The notes under the pieces were generated by a model. It was not told where the DNA came from. It saw only the letters and a program-made list of their open reading frames with translations, and made no database searches. This document shows, piece after piece, positions 15,977-22,812 of a stretch of DNA of 38,212 nucleotides. Within the stretch, counting starts at the first letter, position 1; each line of letters starts with the position of its first letter. This DNA comes from a virus: positions 1-38,212 of the IMG/VR virus record IMGVR_UViG_3300047157_000131; one strand, written 5' to 3'. Both the position numbers and the translations under genes were made by a program.

Positions 15977-16343
15977 GTTCTATTGTATTATCTTCTTCTT
16001 GACTGCCAGTAAATAGATTCTTAATATTGATATTTACCTTCTGTTGTTTCTCTTCAGGTTTATCAAGTGGCTTACCATATTTATATTCAAAGAGTAATTT
16101 AAGATGTGGAAATGATTGTTTAGCTTGTTCGGCTAATGATTCCCAAGCTTCTTCTTCTGATCCGAATACTTTAGCCATTGCGTTAAGTGCATAGATTCCG
16201 ACCCGTTTTCGTTTGGCATCATTAAGAGCAGCAGAAGATGTGGGTCGTACAACAGGCACGTTTCTAACTCCTGGTTTTCGTCCATTGTTTCTTCGTCCAT
16301 CATTATCTTTGACATACTTATACTGTTTTGGTTTTCTCCCCAT
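15945..16343 (-). CDS. Terminase small subunit-like protein (132 aa)
   Basis: The preferred start gives MGRKPKQYKYVKDNDGRRNN; the frame is open 29 codons further upstream but that part overlaps the neighbouring gene. A basic N-terminal third is followed by a helical part with LNAMAKVFGSEEEAWESLA and then HLKLLFEYKYGKPLDKPEE, a signature often seen in small terminase and related DNA-binding proteins of Bacteroidota phages, and an acidic tail. It immediately precedes and overlaps the large subunit, which strongly supports the role of recognising the packaging site. Confidence 0.7.
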   Translation of the reverse strand: MGRKPKQYKYVKDNDGRRNNGRKPGVRNVPVVRPTSSAALNDAKRKRVGIYALNAMAKVFGSEEEAWESLAEQAKQSFPHLKLLFEYKYGKPLDKPEEKQQKVNINIKNLFTGSQEEDNTIELDNDEEASTQ

Positions 16344-16620
16344 TTTTTTCGTATAAAAACTTATATATATTCCAAATTGCATCTGACCATTCTTTGTCAG
16401 AATATATCTTTGTGCCTCTCTTCTTGACACCTTTAAAATCTACCACAAGATTAAACTTAACACACCGACCAATACAACCAGGAAGAGGTTCAGGATAAAT
16501 CTTATATCCTTTTTCCAAACACCATCTTGCAGCTGCTTGGTTATATAATCCACCATAAGGTGGTAAACTCCATTTCTTGTTGTGTGCATCAATTTCTTCT
16601 TTAGACCTCTTGCGTTTCAT
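16318..16620 (-). CDS. Unrecognised protein between DnaA-like and terminase genes (100 aa)
   Basis: The sequence starts MKRKRSKEEIDAHNKKWSLP and contains PLPGCIGRCVKFNLVVDFKG with two cysteines, then a Trp-rich helical end (EWSDAIWNIYKFLYEKNG). The basic N-terminus could contact nucleic acid. Its start overlaps the DnaA-like gene by 20 bases and its end overlaps the small terminase gene. No family recognised. Confidence 0.7.
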   Translation of the reverse strand: MKRKRSKEEIDAHNKKWSLPPYGGLYNQAAARWCLEKGYKIYPEPLPGCIGRCVKFNLVVDFKGVKKRGTKIYSDKEWSDAIWNIYKFLYEKNGEKTKTV

Positions 16621-17017
16621 TTATTAAATCATATTTTCTTTGTAACTCTTGGTATTCTTCTACGAGTTTGTTATACTTAATTTTATAATAGTTTTCATCA
16701 TTAAACTTCTTTAGATCATTTTCATTCTCTTCCAGTAGTTTGTTTCTTATTCTTGTATATACGTTTAAGACTGTATCTTTATGTAAAGCCATTACATCAA
16801 AAACAAAGAGTCCGTGTAATACTGATGCGTGATCTCTACCAACAGACTTACCTATACTTAACAGTGTTGAATGAGAAAACTCTCTACATAGTTTAAAGTA
16901 AATAGCTCTACCATAAACAAACTCTCTCTTTCTTGTATTTCTTGATATGTTAATACCAAGTTCTTTAGTTACTGCTAACTCAATTTGCGATATACTAATA
17001 TTCGATTTTTGTGTCAT
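16601..17017 (-). CDS. DnaA domain IV-like DNA-binding protein (138 aa)
   Basis: Residues 10-90 match the C-terminal DNA-binding domain of DnaA: ISQIELAVTKELGI, then VYGRAIYFKLCREFSHSTL and the signature GRDHASVLHG at 60-69, in which DnaA has GRDHxxVxHA. There is no AAA+ ATPase domain, so this is a stand-alone helix-turn-helix module with a helical, charged C-terminus (LLEENENDLKKFNDENYYK). Such proteins occur in Bacteroidota phages and mobile elements. It may bind the phage origin, compete with host DnaA, or act as a transcription factor; its site is unknown. The 17-bp repeats nearby are a candidate by inference only. Confidence 0.8.
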   Translation of the reverse strand: MTQKSNISISQIELAVTKELGINISRNTRKREFVYGRAIYFKLCREFSHSTLLSIGKSVGRDHASVLHGLFVFDVMALHKDTVLNVYTRIRNKLLEENENDLKKFNDENYYKIKYNKLVEEYQELQRKYDLINETQEV

Positions 17018-17237
17018 TATCTTCTAATTCTATTTTTATTTCACTATATGTTTTTTCTTCTGCATAGAGAAGAGCTTTCTTAATTCCTGCACAGAGTTCA
17101 TACATTTCTTTTCTTTCAAACTCATACATATCTTCAATTAGCTCTTCATAAGTTACACCCATTATTAAATCCCTTAATGTTAAGTAATAACTTTTCTCTA
17201 TCTTTTTTTTATATATATCCTTTTCTAACGTACTCAT
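16995..17237 (-). CDS. Unrecognised acidic helical protein (80 aa)
   Basis: MSTLEKDIYKKKIEKSYYLT is followed by MGVTYEELIEDMYEFERKEM, giving a helical, strongly charged protein without motifs. Both ends overlap their neighbours (28 bases with the nuclease gene, 23 with the DnaA-like gene), as expected in this compact operon. Function unknown. Confidence 0.65.
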   Translation of the reverse strand: MSTLEKDIYKKKIEKSYYLTLRDLIMGVTYEELIEDMYEFERKEMYELCAGIKKALLYAEEKTYSEIKIELEDNDTKIEY

Positions 17238-17985
17238 TTACATTCTTAGTCTTATCATAAAAATAATTTCTATAATTATTACAAGCGATCTCAACTTTCT
17301 TCTTACCTCTTTCTAACGCCTCCTCACTACATTCATATATCCCAATCTCACCGCTTCCCTTATCTATAACTAAAAATGTAAAGTTTTGTACATTAAAGAG
17401 TTCCATATATATATAGGCTTGTACGTCATAATGCCATTTGTTTCTTGCTGTATATACCCAAGACCCAATATCATTTGTAGTCTTTACATCTACAATTCTA
17501 TCTGTTGTTAAATAGTCAGCTTTACCACGAAAGGGAAAATCATTTATCTCTCCTATACCAGGAAGTTCTGCTGTACCACCACGAAGTAATTCACTTGCTT
17601 CATAGTTAGACTCTAAACACTTTACAAGATATTGAAAGTATGTAAACTCTTTCTTCAGCATTATCTCCATACCTGGATTCTCTGCTTTAGCATCTTTATA
17701 CTTGTTAGTGTTTCTTGAACTTGCATCTACAAATATATATCTCTCTGGTATCTTCTCGTATTCTAATACCAAAGTATGAAATAGTCTGCCCTCTCTCAGT
17801 GCAGGAACATTACTATTGTCTTTAGCTAAATAGCTTTTATATTTAACAGGAGATTCATATAAACTTTTTATACTACTTGAAGATAAAGCTGCTTCACCAA
17901 GATAACCATAGTAAAAACTATCGTCATCCATTCTGTCTAACAACTCTTTCTTTTCCCATTCCTTACCGTCTAATAATCTAATCAT
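17209..17985 (-). CDS. PD-(D/E)XK phage exonuclease-like protein (258 aa)
   Basis: The motif order of the DUF3799-like, RecB-type exonucleases is visible: SSSSIKSLYESP near 36-46, GRLFHTLVLE at 66-75, FRGKADYL at 152-159 and IVDVKTT at 164-170, where the Asp of RGKAD, the Asp of VDVK and its Lys form the metal site; WHYDVQAYIYMELF follows, the usual QxxxY helix. Such enzymes resect double-stranded ends to give single strands for an annealing protein, here the ERF protein at 21342-21890. The N-terminus is charged and the end is Asn/Lys-rich. Confidence 0.85.
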   Translation of the reverse strand: MIRLLDGKEWEKKELLDRMDDDSFYYGYLGEAALSSSSIKSLYESPVKYKSYLAKDNSNVPALREGRLFHTLVLEYEKIPERYIFVDASSRNTNKYKDAKAENPGMEIMLKKEFTYFQYLVKCLESNYEASELLRGGTAELPGIGEINDFPFRGKADYLTTDRIVDVKTTNDIGSWVYTARNKWHYDVQAYIYMELFNVQNFTFLVIDKGSGEIGIYECSEEALERGKKKVEIACNNYRNYFYDKTKNVNEYVRKGYI

Positions 17986-17986
17986 A

Positions 17987-18280
17987 TTATTTACTATTTT
18001 CTATATAATCCTCTAATGCAGCTAAAGCTCTCCAAGCTACTTTTCCCAGATGCAGTAATCCATCATCGTCTATTTTATCAGCATCAATTAGATGTCTTGT
18101 TAGTGCGTCTAAATGATCTTTACTCTTACTCTTATCCCAATGCAGTGGCTTATCAGGATGATGTTGGTCATTGCCTGCTAAACTAACTTTACTTACATAC
18201 TTAAGTGCATTAGGAAAATACTTTAATACTCCAGTATAAACTGGCATACTTTTTCTTTGTGTGTGTTTATCTTTACTCAT
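17987..18280 (-). CDS. dATP/dGTP diphosphohydrolase-like protein (97 aa)
   Basis: The core reads MPVYTGVLKYFPNALKYVSK, then GNDQHHPDKPLHWDKSKS, DHLDALTRHLIDADK and GLLHLGKVAWRALAALEDY. This matches the all-alpha small nucleotide hydrolase group (DUF5664 type), in which the His/Asp/Glu set binds metal and dATP or dGTP is cleaved. In phages it adjusts the nucleotide pool. No second gene of a modified-base pathway was found here, so a link to base replacement is not supported. Its start overlaps the preceding gene by four bases. Confidence 0.7.
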   Translation of the reverse strand: MSKDKHTQRKSMPVYTGVLKYFPNALKYVSKVSLAGNDQHHPDKPLHWDKSKSKDHLDALTRHLIDADKIDDDGLLHLGKVAWRALAALEDYIENSK

Positions 18281-18657
18281 AATACTTCTGCACCAAAAAC
18301 AGGTAGCATTGCTATTTCTTTGGTTATTTTATTTGTGTTAGAGAAATCTGTTGTTTTAGGTAAATACTTTTTAAACCAATGAGGATTCTGAAAGAATAGG
18401 TTCCATCTATAAACACCCTTTGGTGTTGAATTGATATACATAGGAACATCAAAGTTATCTATTGCCTTATCAAGTAATGCTGCGAACTTAGCCTTCTCAA
18501 CTATTAACTCGTCATAATGAGTCTTTCTACATTTAAGTTCTATCCTATGCTGTTTAACAGGACTATAACAATCCCATCTACTAATAGGATTTGTACTCAT
18601 TACAAGGTCAGGATAAACTCTTTCCTTCAAGTACTCAAAGAGATCTTTCTCAACCAT
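18277..18657 (-). CDS. PD-(D/E)XK-type nuclease-like protein (126 aa)
   Basis: The start MVEKDLFEYLKERVYPDLVM is chosen because it overlaps the stop of the previous gene; a start three codons upstream is also possible. SRWDCYSPVKQHRIELKCRK holds an Asp followed by an E-x-K set (IELK), as in PD-(D/E)XK nucleases, and DELIVEKAKFAALLDKAI gives the following helix. The second half, YRWNLFFQNPHWFKKYLPKT, is aromatic-rich. A role as resolvase or endonuclease in recombination or packaging is possible; the exact family is uncertain. Confidence 0.55.
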   Translation of the reverse strand: MVEKDLFEYLKERVYPDLVMSTNPISRWDCYSPVKQHRIELKCRKTHYDELIVEKAKFAALLDKAIDNFDVPMYINSTPKGVYRWNLFFQNPHWFKKYLPKTTDFSNTNKITKEIAMLPVFGAEVL

Positions 18658-19081
18658 TATACTCATCAAACAAAGATTTAAGTTTATTAAGTTTACCAGC
18701 AAAACAACTACTACAACTTGTCATCTTATCATTGTAATTAAAAACTCTGTTGTATATAGTTAAAAGCTCTCTTTGCTCTTCTCCTGTAATTTTTGTTTTA
18801 TTAGCATCATAAAAATCAGTAAGAAAAGAATGTTCTTCTTGTGTTAAACAATTAGGTTTGTTATAGGGAAACATTTTATTTAATGTCTTTTTTCTCTTAT
18901 CACAGCCACAGTCTTTTCCAAGTGCATCAAACACTCCGTCAACTGCAGCTTTAATTCCTGTAGCTTTAGTAATCTTTTCTACAGTATCACCAACACCAGA
19001 AGATTGCTTCTCGTATTTAGCAACCCACTGTTTGTAATTCTTGGTTCTTTTATCGTTTGGTTTGGGTGGTATTTTATTCAT
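18650..19081 (-). CDS. Conserved-type phage protein with paired cysteines (143 aa)
   Basis: The protein starts MNKIPPKPNDKRTKNYKQW and contains GVGDTVEKITKATGIKAAVD, then DCGCDKRKKTLNKMFPYNK and, near the C-terminus, TSCSSCFAGKLNKL. The CGC and CSSC pairs could bind one zinc between them. The combination of GDTVEKIT and DCGCDKRK is characteristic of a widespread Bacteroidota phage protein of unknown function. It overlaps the sigma-like gene's end by eight bases. Confidence 0.7.
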   Translation of the reverse strand: MNKIPPKPNDKRTKNYKQWVAKYEKQSSGVGDTVEKITKATGIKAAVDGVFDALGKDCGCDKRKKTLNKMFPYNKPNCLTQEEHSFLTDFYDANKTKITGEEQRELLTIYNRVFNYNDKMTSCSSCFAGKLNKLKSLFDEYNG

Positions 19082-19655
19082 CTTTATCTTTTTTAATTAA
19101 ATGAAAATCTCCATTGATGTAGTCCTGGAAATCTTCTACAAATTTTGTATTAAGGATTTGTTTGTAGTTCTTACAACTATTAAAAATAGATGTAACACTT
19201 ATATTAGTATCCTTAGACAACTTTCTCATACTAATATCAGTTTCGTAATAGACTTTAAATAGTTTTTTATCGTACCAACTATCCCAACTCCCAACCTCAT
19301 CTTGTATTAAATCTATTAATCTTTCTTCAGCTCTCTGCTTTTCTATTTCAGATTTTCTTTGTGCTTCAGGAGTTGGCTCTACAATTTCATAAGTAACCTC
19401 AATATCATCAAGCCTAACCATATGATGTTTATTTCTTTCCTTTAAGTAATCATTATATAGATTCTTGATAGTTATATATACATAAAACTTATTTATATCT
19501 GTCTCATTATACATTATCTTTTTAGGTTCCTTAACATACTTATTTAATCGAAGATACATTTCTTGAACAAAGTCTTCAACTATATGTGATGGAATACCCA
19601 TAGAAAGTCCCATTGAAATCCACAACTTATGATATTTAGATAATAACTCAATCAT
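19074..19655 (-). CDS. RNA polymerase sigma-70-like factor (193 aa)
   Basis: The layout is that of small sigma-70 family proteins. The region 2-like part (about 15-75) contains SHIVEDFVQEMYLRLNKYVK and DINKFYVYITIKNLYNDYLK, matching the -10 recognition helices. A charged linker follows, and a region 4-like helix-turn-helix (about 145-172) reads DISMRKLSKDTNISVTSIFN. If active it would redirect host RNA polymerase to phage promoters, perhaps the late ones that lack a TAnnTTTG element. It starts with an ATGA overlap with the 48-aa gene. Confidence 0.75.
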   Translation of the reverse strand: MIELLSKYHKLWISMGLSMGIPSHIVEDFVQEMYLRLNKYVKEPKKIMYNETDINKFYVYITIKNLYNDYLKERNKHHMVRLDDIEVTYEIVEPTPEAQRKSEIEKQRAEERLIDLIQDEVGSWDSWYDKKLFKVYYETDISMRKLSKDTNISVTSIFNSCKNYKQILNTKFVEDFQDYINGDFHLIKKDKDE

Positions 19656-19798
19656 TTAATAAAAAAGAAATGTATGAATATGAAGCCAACACAAACTCTT
19701 AACAGATCTGCAGTAGTATCGTATTCAGGTATCTCTATATCTTCGACATAATCTATGCCAAGTAAAAAACCTTTAACAAACTCTAATTGTACATTCAT
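19652..19798 (-). CDS. Small protein with C-terminal hydrophobic segment (48 aa)
   Basis: The frame reads MNVQLEFVKGFLLGIDYVED, an acidic IEIPEYDTTADL, then a hydrophobic end (VGFIFIHFFFIK) that could be a membrane anchor. Its stop overlaps the ATG of the sigma-like gene (ATGA), and it starts three bases after the stop of the resolvase gene. No family recognised; position and overlap support translation. Confidence 0.6.
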   Translation of the reverse strand: MNVQLEFVKGFLLGIDYVEDIEIPEYDTTADLLRVCVGFIFIHFFFIK

Positions 19799-19801
19799 AA
19801 T

Positions 19802-20209
19802 TTAATATTCAAATTCTACTCTTACCTTATCAGTTTCTCCATAAAACTTACTCATTGCGTTTATTTCTACAATATTTTGATCCTGTTCATATACAAGACC
19901 TTCTAAAGCATCAAAGAAAGCTTTATTTAAGTTATCCTGTAAATCAGGTTTTGTTGTCTTAAATGTTTTAACTCTCTTCTTCTTTGAGAAACTCTTTGGA
20001 TAAGCATAGATATATTCTATATAATTAACTTTAATTTCTGATCCTGCTGTAATTATAGAGAATTGTTTAGGTAATTGTTCAGTAACTAATCTTTGTAGAT
20101 AAGACTGATAATCCTTTACCTTTTTAGGTTTATACTTAATACCACCTCTACCAATCTTAAAAGACTGGTGAGCAAGTGGTCTTATGTTTAATTCAAAGTT
20201 TAATTTCAC
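19802..20209 (-). CDS. rusA: RusA-family Holliday junction resolvase (135 aa)
   Basis: The RusA motif KPDLQDNLNKAFFDALEGLV begins at residue 87, with D89 and D92, and the downstream D110 in EQDQNI, matching the acidic residues that bind metal; IVEINAMSKFYG follows as in the family. RusA dimers cut four-way junctions formed in recombination or replication. The length is typical. It overlaps the ATPase gene by four bases and sits in the same operon as ERF and the exonuclease. Confidence 0.85.
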   Translation of the reverse strand: MKLNFELNIRPLAHQSFKIGRGGIKYKPKKVKDYQSYLQRLVTEQLPKQFSIITAGSEIKVNYIEYIYAYPKSFSKKKRVKTFKTTKPDLQDNLNKAFFDALEGLVYEQDQNIVEINAMSKFYGETDKVRVEFEY

Positions 20210-21030
20210 GAATGTATAAATTGGTTAATTCCGCTTGGCATCTTACATACTTGCGGTAATCCTTTCTTGACTTCAAATGAAAATGCTTCAAATGAATAAC
20301 CCCTACTTCTTTTACAGTCAACAACAACTATATTAGGATTGTCGTCTGTAGGAGATACAGTTATTTGTGTTTCTGTTTTCTTCTCAAGAAATGAACCTAA
20401 ATGTCCTGTTGCTTTAGAATTATAGAAGTTAGAATGTATAACTGTAATGATATGTATATTGTAATCTTGTGTCCACTTCATCAAGTAATGTATTACTTTA
20501 TTAGATTTCTCAAGATCATTAATGTCGTTTAGTAGGTCAGCTACTCCGTCAATAATTACAAGACCTATGTTTTTTGTTTCAGCTAAATGCCAATCTATAA
20601 AATCTAATCTATCTTCTGGACTAAATTGTCTTAAAGCATACGTTTCATAATCACTCGCATCTTTAGCCATTCTATGTACTCTTTTAAATGTCTTTTGTGC
20701 GTGATAACGACTTTGTTCTGTATCATAGTGTATTACCTTTCTGTCTCCTTTAAAGCCCTTTAAATCGCCTACAAATACATCGTGTGAACCTAAATAAGCT
20801 GAAGCAAGTAGTGATACTAAAAATGTCTTTTTACTCTTTGGTCCTGCAGATATAAAACTAAAATTACCATATGTTCCCATAGGTATATGTTCTCCGTTGC
20901 TTAACTGTCCTTTTGATATTGCAACAGGTGGTTCTTTTATTTCTTCCTTAGCATCAACATAACTATCTTTCAAGATCTTCTCAAATCTTAGATGTTGTTG
21001 TAGTTTTTCTTGTGTCATTAATGTACCCAT
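20206..21030 (-). CDS. RecA-like AAA_25-type ATPase / replicative helicase-like protein (274 aa)
   Basis: The P-loop is AGPKSKKTF at residues 62-70, a Gly-poor variant of the Walker A, and Walker B is LVIIDGVADLL at about 157-167; VITVIHSN and GHLGSFLEKKTE follow as in RepA/RecA-like ATPases of mobile elements. The N-terminal 50 residues are charged. Such proteins act as hexameric helicases or as recombination mediators. A strong terminator separates it from the SSB-like gene, so it may have an internal start of transcription. The ATG at 21030 lies 11 bases after the terminator. Confidence 0.8.
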   Translation of the reverse strand: MGTLMTQEKLQQHLRFEKILKDSYVDAKEEIKEPPVAISKGQLSNGEHIPMGTYGNFSFISAGPKSKKTFLVSLLASAYLGSHDVFVGDLKGFKGDRKVIHYDTEQSRYHAQKTFKRVHRMAKDASDYETYALRQFSPEDRLDFIDWHLAETKNIGLVIIDGVADLLNDINDLEKSNKVIHYLMKWTQDYNIHIITVIHSNFYNSKATGHLGSFLEKKTETQITVSPTDDNPNIVVVDCKRSRGYSFEAFSFEVKKGLPQVCKMPSGINQFIHS

Positions 21031-21040
21031 TATAAAATAA

Positions 21041-21060
21041 AAAAGGGAGCCGAAGCTCCC
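21041..21060 (-). terminator. Rho-independent terminator after SSB-like gene
   Basis: Minus-strand GGGAGC-TTCG-GCTCCC with a perfect six-base stem, a stable TTCG tetraloop and a T6 tail. It lies seven bases after the stop of the SSB-like gene. Confidence 0.85.
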
Positions 21061-21066
21061 TGTAAC

Positions 21067-21330
21067 TTAGAATGGTAAGTCATCCGTAGCATCCCCAGAG
21101 CCAACTTGCTCTGTTTGTTTTTCTGCTACTTTACACTCGCCATTAGTCCATACAATTCTACCGTTTCCCATATACACTCTTGGTTTCTTAGCTTCTCTGT
21201 CTTCTTTAGACTGCTCTTCCCAAATTGCTATGTTTTGTCCATACTGGTTAGTATCATCGTTTAATCCAATAGTAAAGTTTTTATATGTACCTTTACTATC
21301 TTTAATTCCAATTGTTCCAATTGCTGCCAT
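21067..21330 (-). CDS. Single-stranded DNA-binding-like protein with DDLPF tail (87 aa)
   Basis: The core reads MAAIGTIGIKDSKGTYKNFT and NQYGQNIAIWEEQSKEDREA, a small OB-fold-like pattern, then GNGRIVWTNGECKVAEKQ. The end is acidic and closes with ATDDLPF, the hydrophobic-tipped tail by which bacterial SSB recruits partner proteins (usual form DDIPF). It lies directly between the ERF annealing gene and the ATPase gene. Only the tail and context support the SSB role; the body is shorter than bacterial SSB. Confidence 0.65.
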   Translation of the reverse strand: MAAIGTIGIKDSKGTYKNFTIGLNDDTNQYGQNIAIWEEQSKEDREAKKPRVYMGNGRIVWTNGECKVAEKQTEQVGSGDATDDLPF

Positions 21331-21341
21331 AGTATTTATTT

Positions 21342-21890
21342 TTATGCCGTTAAGGCTTTTTCTATTTGTTTAGTTAGACGATATTTCTTTTCTATATCTG
21401 TCATTTTCCCACCATCTTTTATAAACTTAGCTGCCTTAATAAAAGCTACACTATCTTTTTGTAAAAGTGGTTTTTGATCGACTACGGATGTACCGTGAGT
21501 ATTTGTTGCATCAGCATCTTTAGTATCATCAATTAATAATAAGTTACCGATAGCATACTTTTTAGCATAAGAAGATGCAGCTCCAGTTCTTTGTGGGTCT
21601 TGCATACCTTTTGCACCAAAATCAACAATTGCTTGTGCAGTCGATTCTATTTGCATAGTAGGATCTGTACAATCAATCATCTTAGCTGTAGATTCAATAT
21701 ATGGTCTTCCAGCTATTTCTTTAAGTTCGTCATTTAATTTAAATACGACTTTGTGTTTCTTAGCAAGTGGTTTGACAGCCTCAAGGATGTCTTCTGCACT
21801 TCTATAGTTATAATTACCAAAACTATTCCTTTGGTTCTTAGGAGCTTTAAGCTCCGTCTGTATTAATAAAAGTTTATTTGTAATATTCAT
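21342..21890 (-). CDS. erf: ERF family single-strand annealing protein (182 aa)
   Basis: The sequence MNITNKLLLIQTELKAPKNQ, then NSFGNYNYRSAEDILEAVKP and the ERF signature RTGAASSYAKKYAIGNLLLI, identify the ERF (essential recombination function) family. These form rings and anneal complementary single strands in phage recombination. It is paired with the PD-(D/E)XK exonuclease and RusA resolvase. The C-terminal 50 residues are Lys-rich (FIKDGGKMTDIEKKYRLTK). Its start is preceded by a promoter-like TTG-N19-TAATTTTA. Confidence 0.9.
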   Translation of the reverse strand: MNITNKLLLIQTELKAPKNQRNSFGNYNYRSAEDILEAVKPLAKKHKVVFKLNDELKEIAGRPYIESTAKMIDCTDPTMQIESTAQAIVDFGAKGMQDPQRTGAASSYAKKYAIGNLLLIDDTKDADATNTHGTSVVDQKPLLQKDSVAFIKAAKFIKDGGKMTDIEKKYRLTKQIEKALTA

Positions 21891-21907
21891 AATTGTTTAA
21901 TTTAAGT

Positions 21908-21937
21908 TAAAATTAAGATAATATTTTTAATAAACAA
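21908..21937 (-). promoter_or_regulatory. Probable promoter of the recombination operon (TTG-N19-TAATTTTA)
   Basis: The -7 element differs from TAnnTTTG only in its last base. It is 18 bases before the ERF start codon and directly follows the endolysin terminator. Confidence 0.5.
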
Positions 21938-21947
21938 AATATATTAA

Positions 21948-21978
21948 TAAAAAAAGAGGAGTTAATTAAAACTCCCCT
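21948..21978 (-). terminator. Rho-independent terminator after endolysin gene
   Basis: Minus strand AGGGGAGTT and AACTCCTCT pair over nine bases with one G-T, around a short loop, followed by seven T. It separates the lysis cassette from the recombination operon. Confidence 0.8.
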
Positions 21979-22010
21979 TTACGAAACAAAAAAACAATTA
22001 ATTAGAAATA

Positions 22011-22370
22011 CTAATATAACCAGATTGCATTAGGCTTCTGATCGTCATTATCTACGTGTATAAAAGTTTTAGCTATACCAAATCTTTGAAATCCAACCAT
22101 AGACAATGCTTCAATTATCTTTAATCTTTTATTTGTATGAGTACAATGTATATCAGCAGCTCTACCAATTAAATGAGAACTTGCTGTTCCTCCTCCTACT
22201 TTTCTATTATGTTCAGGAGTTCTATAACCTGAATTAATCTTAAACTGTATGCCTGCAATATCTCTTGCTTCATCTAAACAATCAAGAAATTCTCGATCCA
22301 TATACTTCTCACCACTTCCTGGTGCATCAGGTGAATCAAATTCATCGAAAGTAAAATATCTTAACTCCAT
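22011..22370 (-). CDS. Peptidase M15 family endolysin (119 aa)
   Basis: A compact M15_3-type D,D- or L-Ala-D-Glu peptidase. SGYRTPEHNRKVGGG (47-61) opens the active site, SSHLIGRAADIH supplies the zinc ligands H66 and D73, and FIHVD supplies H105. It would cleave the peptide side chains of host peptidoglycan at lysis. No signal peptide is present, so it needs the holin. The length is at the short end but the family domain is complete. It lies in the lysis cassette downstream of the holin and before a strong terminator. Confidence 0.85.
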   Translation of the reverse strand: MELRYFTFDEFDSPDAPGSGEKYMDREFLDCLDEARDIAGIQFKINSGYRTPEHNRKVGGGTASSHLIGRAADIHCTHTNKRLKIIEALSMVGFQRFGIAKTFIHVDNDDQKPNAIWLY

Positions 22371-22535
22371 ATTATAAAATTATAAAATATTTTTTACATT
22401 TGCAAAACGTAGCTGTAAATCTACGATAAAAATTACTAAACTTCAATAGAGATATTGTTGGGTCAGATAGCACAAATCTTTTCTTTTTGTAGGCTTTTTC
22501 TTTTCTTTCTTTTTACTCTTTTTCTTTCTTTTCTT
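22371..22535. other. Purine-rich intergenic stretch in lysis cassette
   Basis: On the minus strand there is a long run of A and G (about 22480-22545) that would encode Lys-rich peptide but has no start codon. A short hairpin, CGTAG with CTACG, lies at 22408-22425. A plus-strand TACATTTG lies at 22394. I see no convincing gene. Confidence 0.4.
22375..22405 (-). promoter_or_regulatory. Weak promoter-like sequence before endolysin (TTG-N20-TAATTTTA)
   Basis: It has the same -7 variant as the ERF promoter, but the expected transcript start falls at the ATG itself, so it would give a leaderless message. Possibly fortuitous in AT-rich DNA. Confidence 0.3.
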
Positions 22536-22667
22536 TTAATATATATTCTGTTTAATACTTCTATGTCCTTTCTTTCTTCTTTTAACTCTTTGTTTAGTTT
22601 TATAAAATATTAATTGATCTTCATCAATTGGTATATATCTTATTTTATCTTTTTTTACCTTGTCCAC
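22536..22667 (-). CDS. Possible small basic protein, GTG start (43 aa)
   Basis: The frame from a GTG overlaps the end of the 44-aa gene and reads VDKVKKDKIRYIPIDEDQLI, then a Lys/Arg-rich end (KQRVKRRKKGHRSIKQ). The sequence is protein-like and the overlap fits the operon style, but no ATG start is available, so this is uncertain. Confidence 0.35.
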   Translation of the reverse strand: MDKVKKDKIRYIPIDEDQLIFYKTKQRVKRRKKGHRSIKQNIY

Positions 22668-22779
22668 GATATTTCTTTTTATAACCTGTTTGACTTTTAG
22701 ATGCGTTTTTAGAATGCACTCCTGGTCTCTTCTTCTTTTTAGGAGGAATGTATATAGATACTTTAGCTTTCTTTGGCAT
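22645..22779 (-). CDS. Small very basic protein (44 aa)
   Basis: MPKKAKVSIYIPPKKKKRPG and VHSKNASKSQTGYKKKYRGQ, with about 40 percent Lys or Arg. Proteins of this type (PPKKKKRPGVHSK) are common next to lysis or packaging genes in flavobacterial phages and probably bind nucleic acid, but the role is unknown. Its ATG shares a base with the stop of a ten-codon Cys-rich frame. Confidence 0.65.
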   Translation of the reverse strand: MPKKAKVSIYIPPKKKKRPGVHSKNASKSQTGYKKKYRGQGKKR

Positions 22780-22811
22780 TATTTACAAATGCAGATTTCG
22801 CAGTTACACAT
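22779..22811 (-). CDS. Possible ten-residue Cys-rich peptide
   Basis: MCNCEICICK, then a TAA that overlaps the next ATG. It starts two bases before the stop codon of the holin gene. Four of ten residues are Cys in a CxCxxCxC pattern. It is too short to be sure. Confidence 0.25.
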   Translation of the reverse strand: MCNCEICICK

Positions 22812-22812
22812 A

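Noticed and set aside
17987-18280. Evidence for a modified-base (2-aminoadenine) genome
   Set aside because: The dATP/dGTP hydrolase-like gene alone is not enough; no PurZ-like synthetase or dedicated DNA polymerase was found.
22394-22425. Plus-strand small RNA from the TACATTTG and hairpin at the lysis cassette
   Set aside because: No TTG at the right distance and the hairpin has only five pairs with no T tract.
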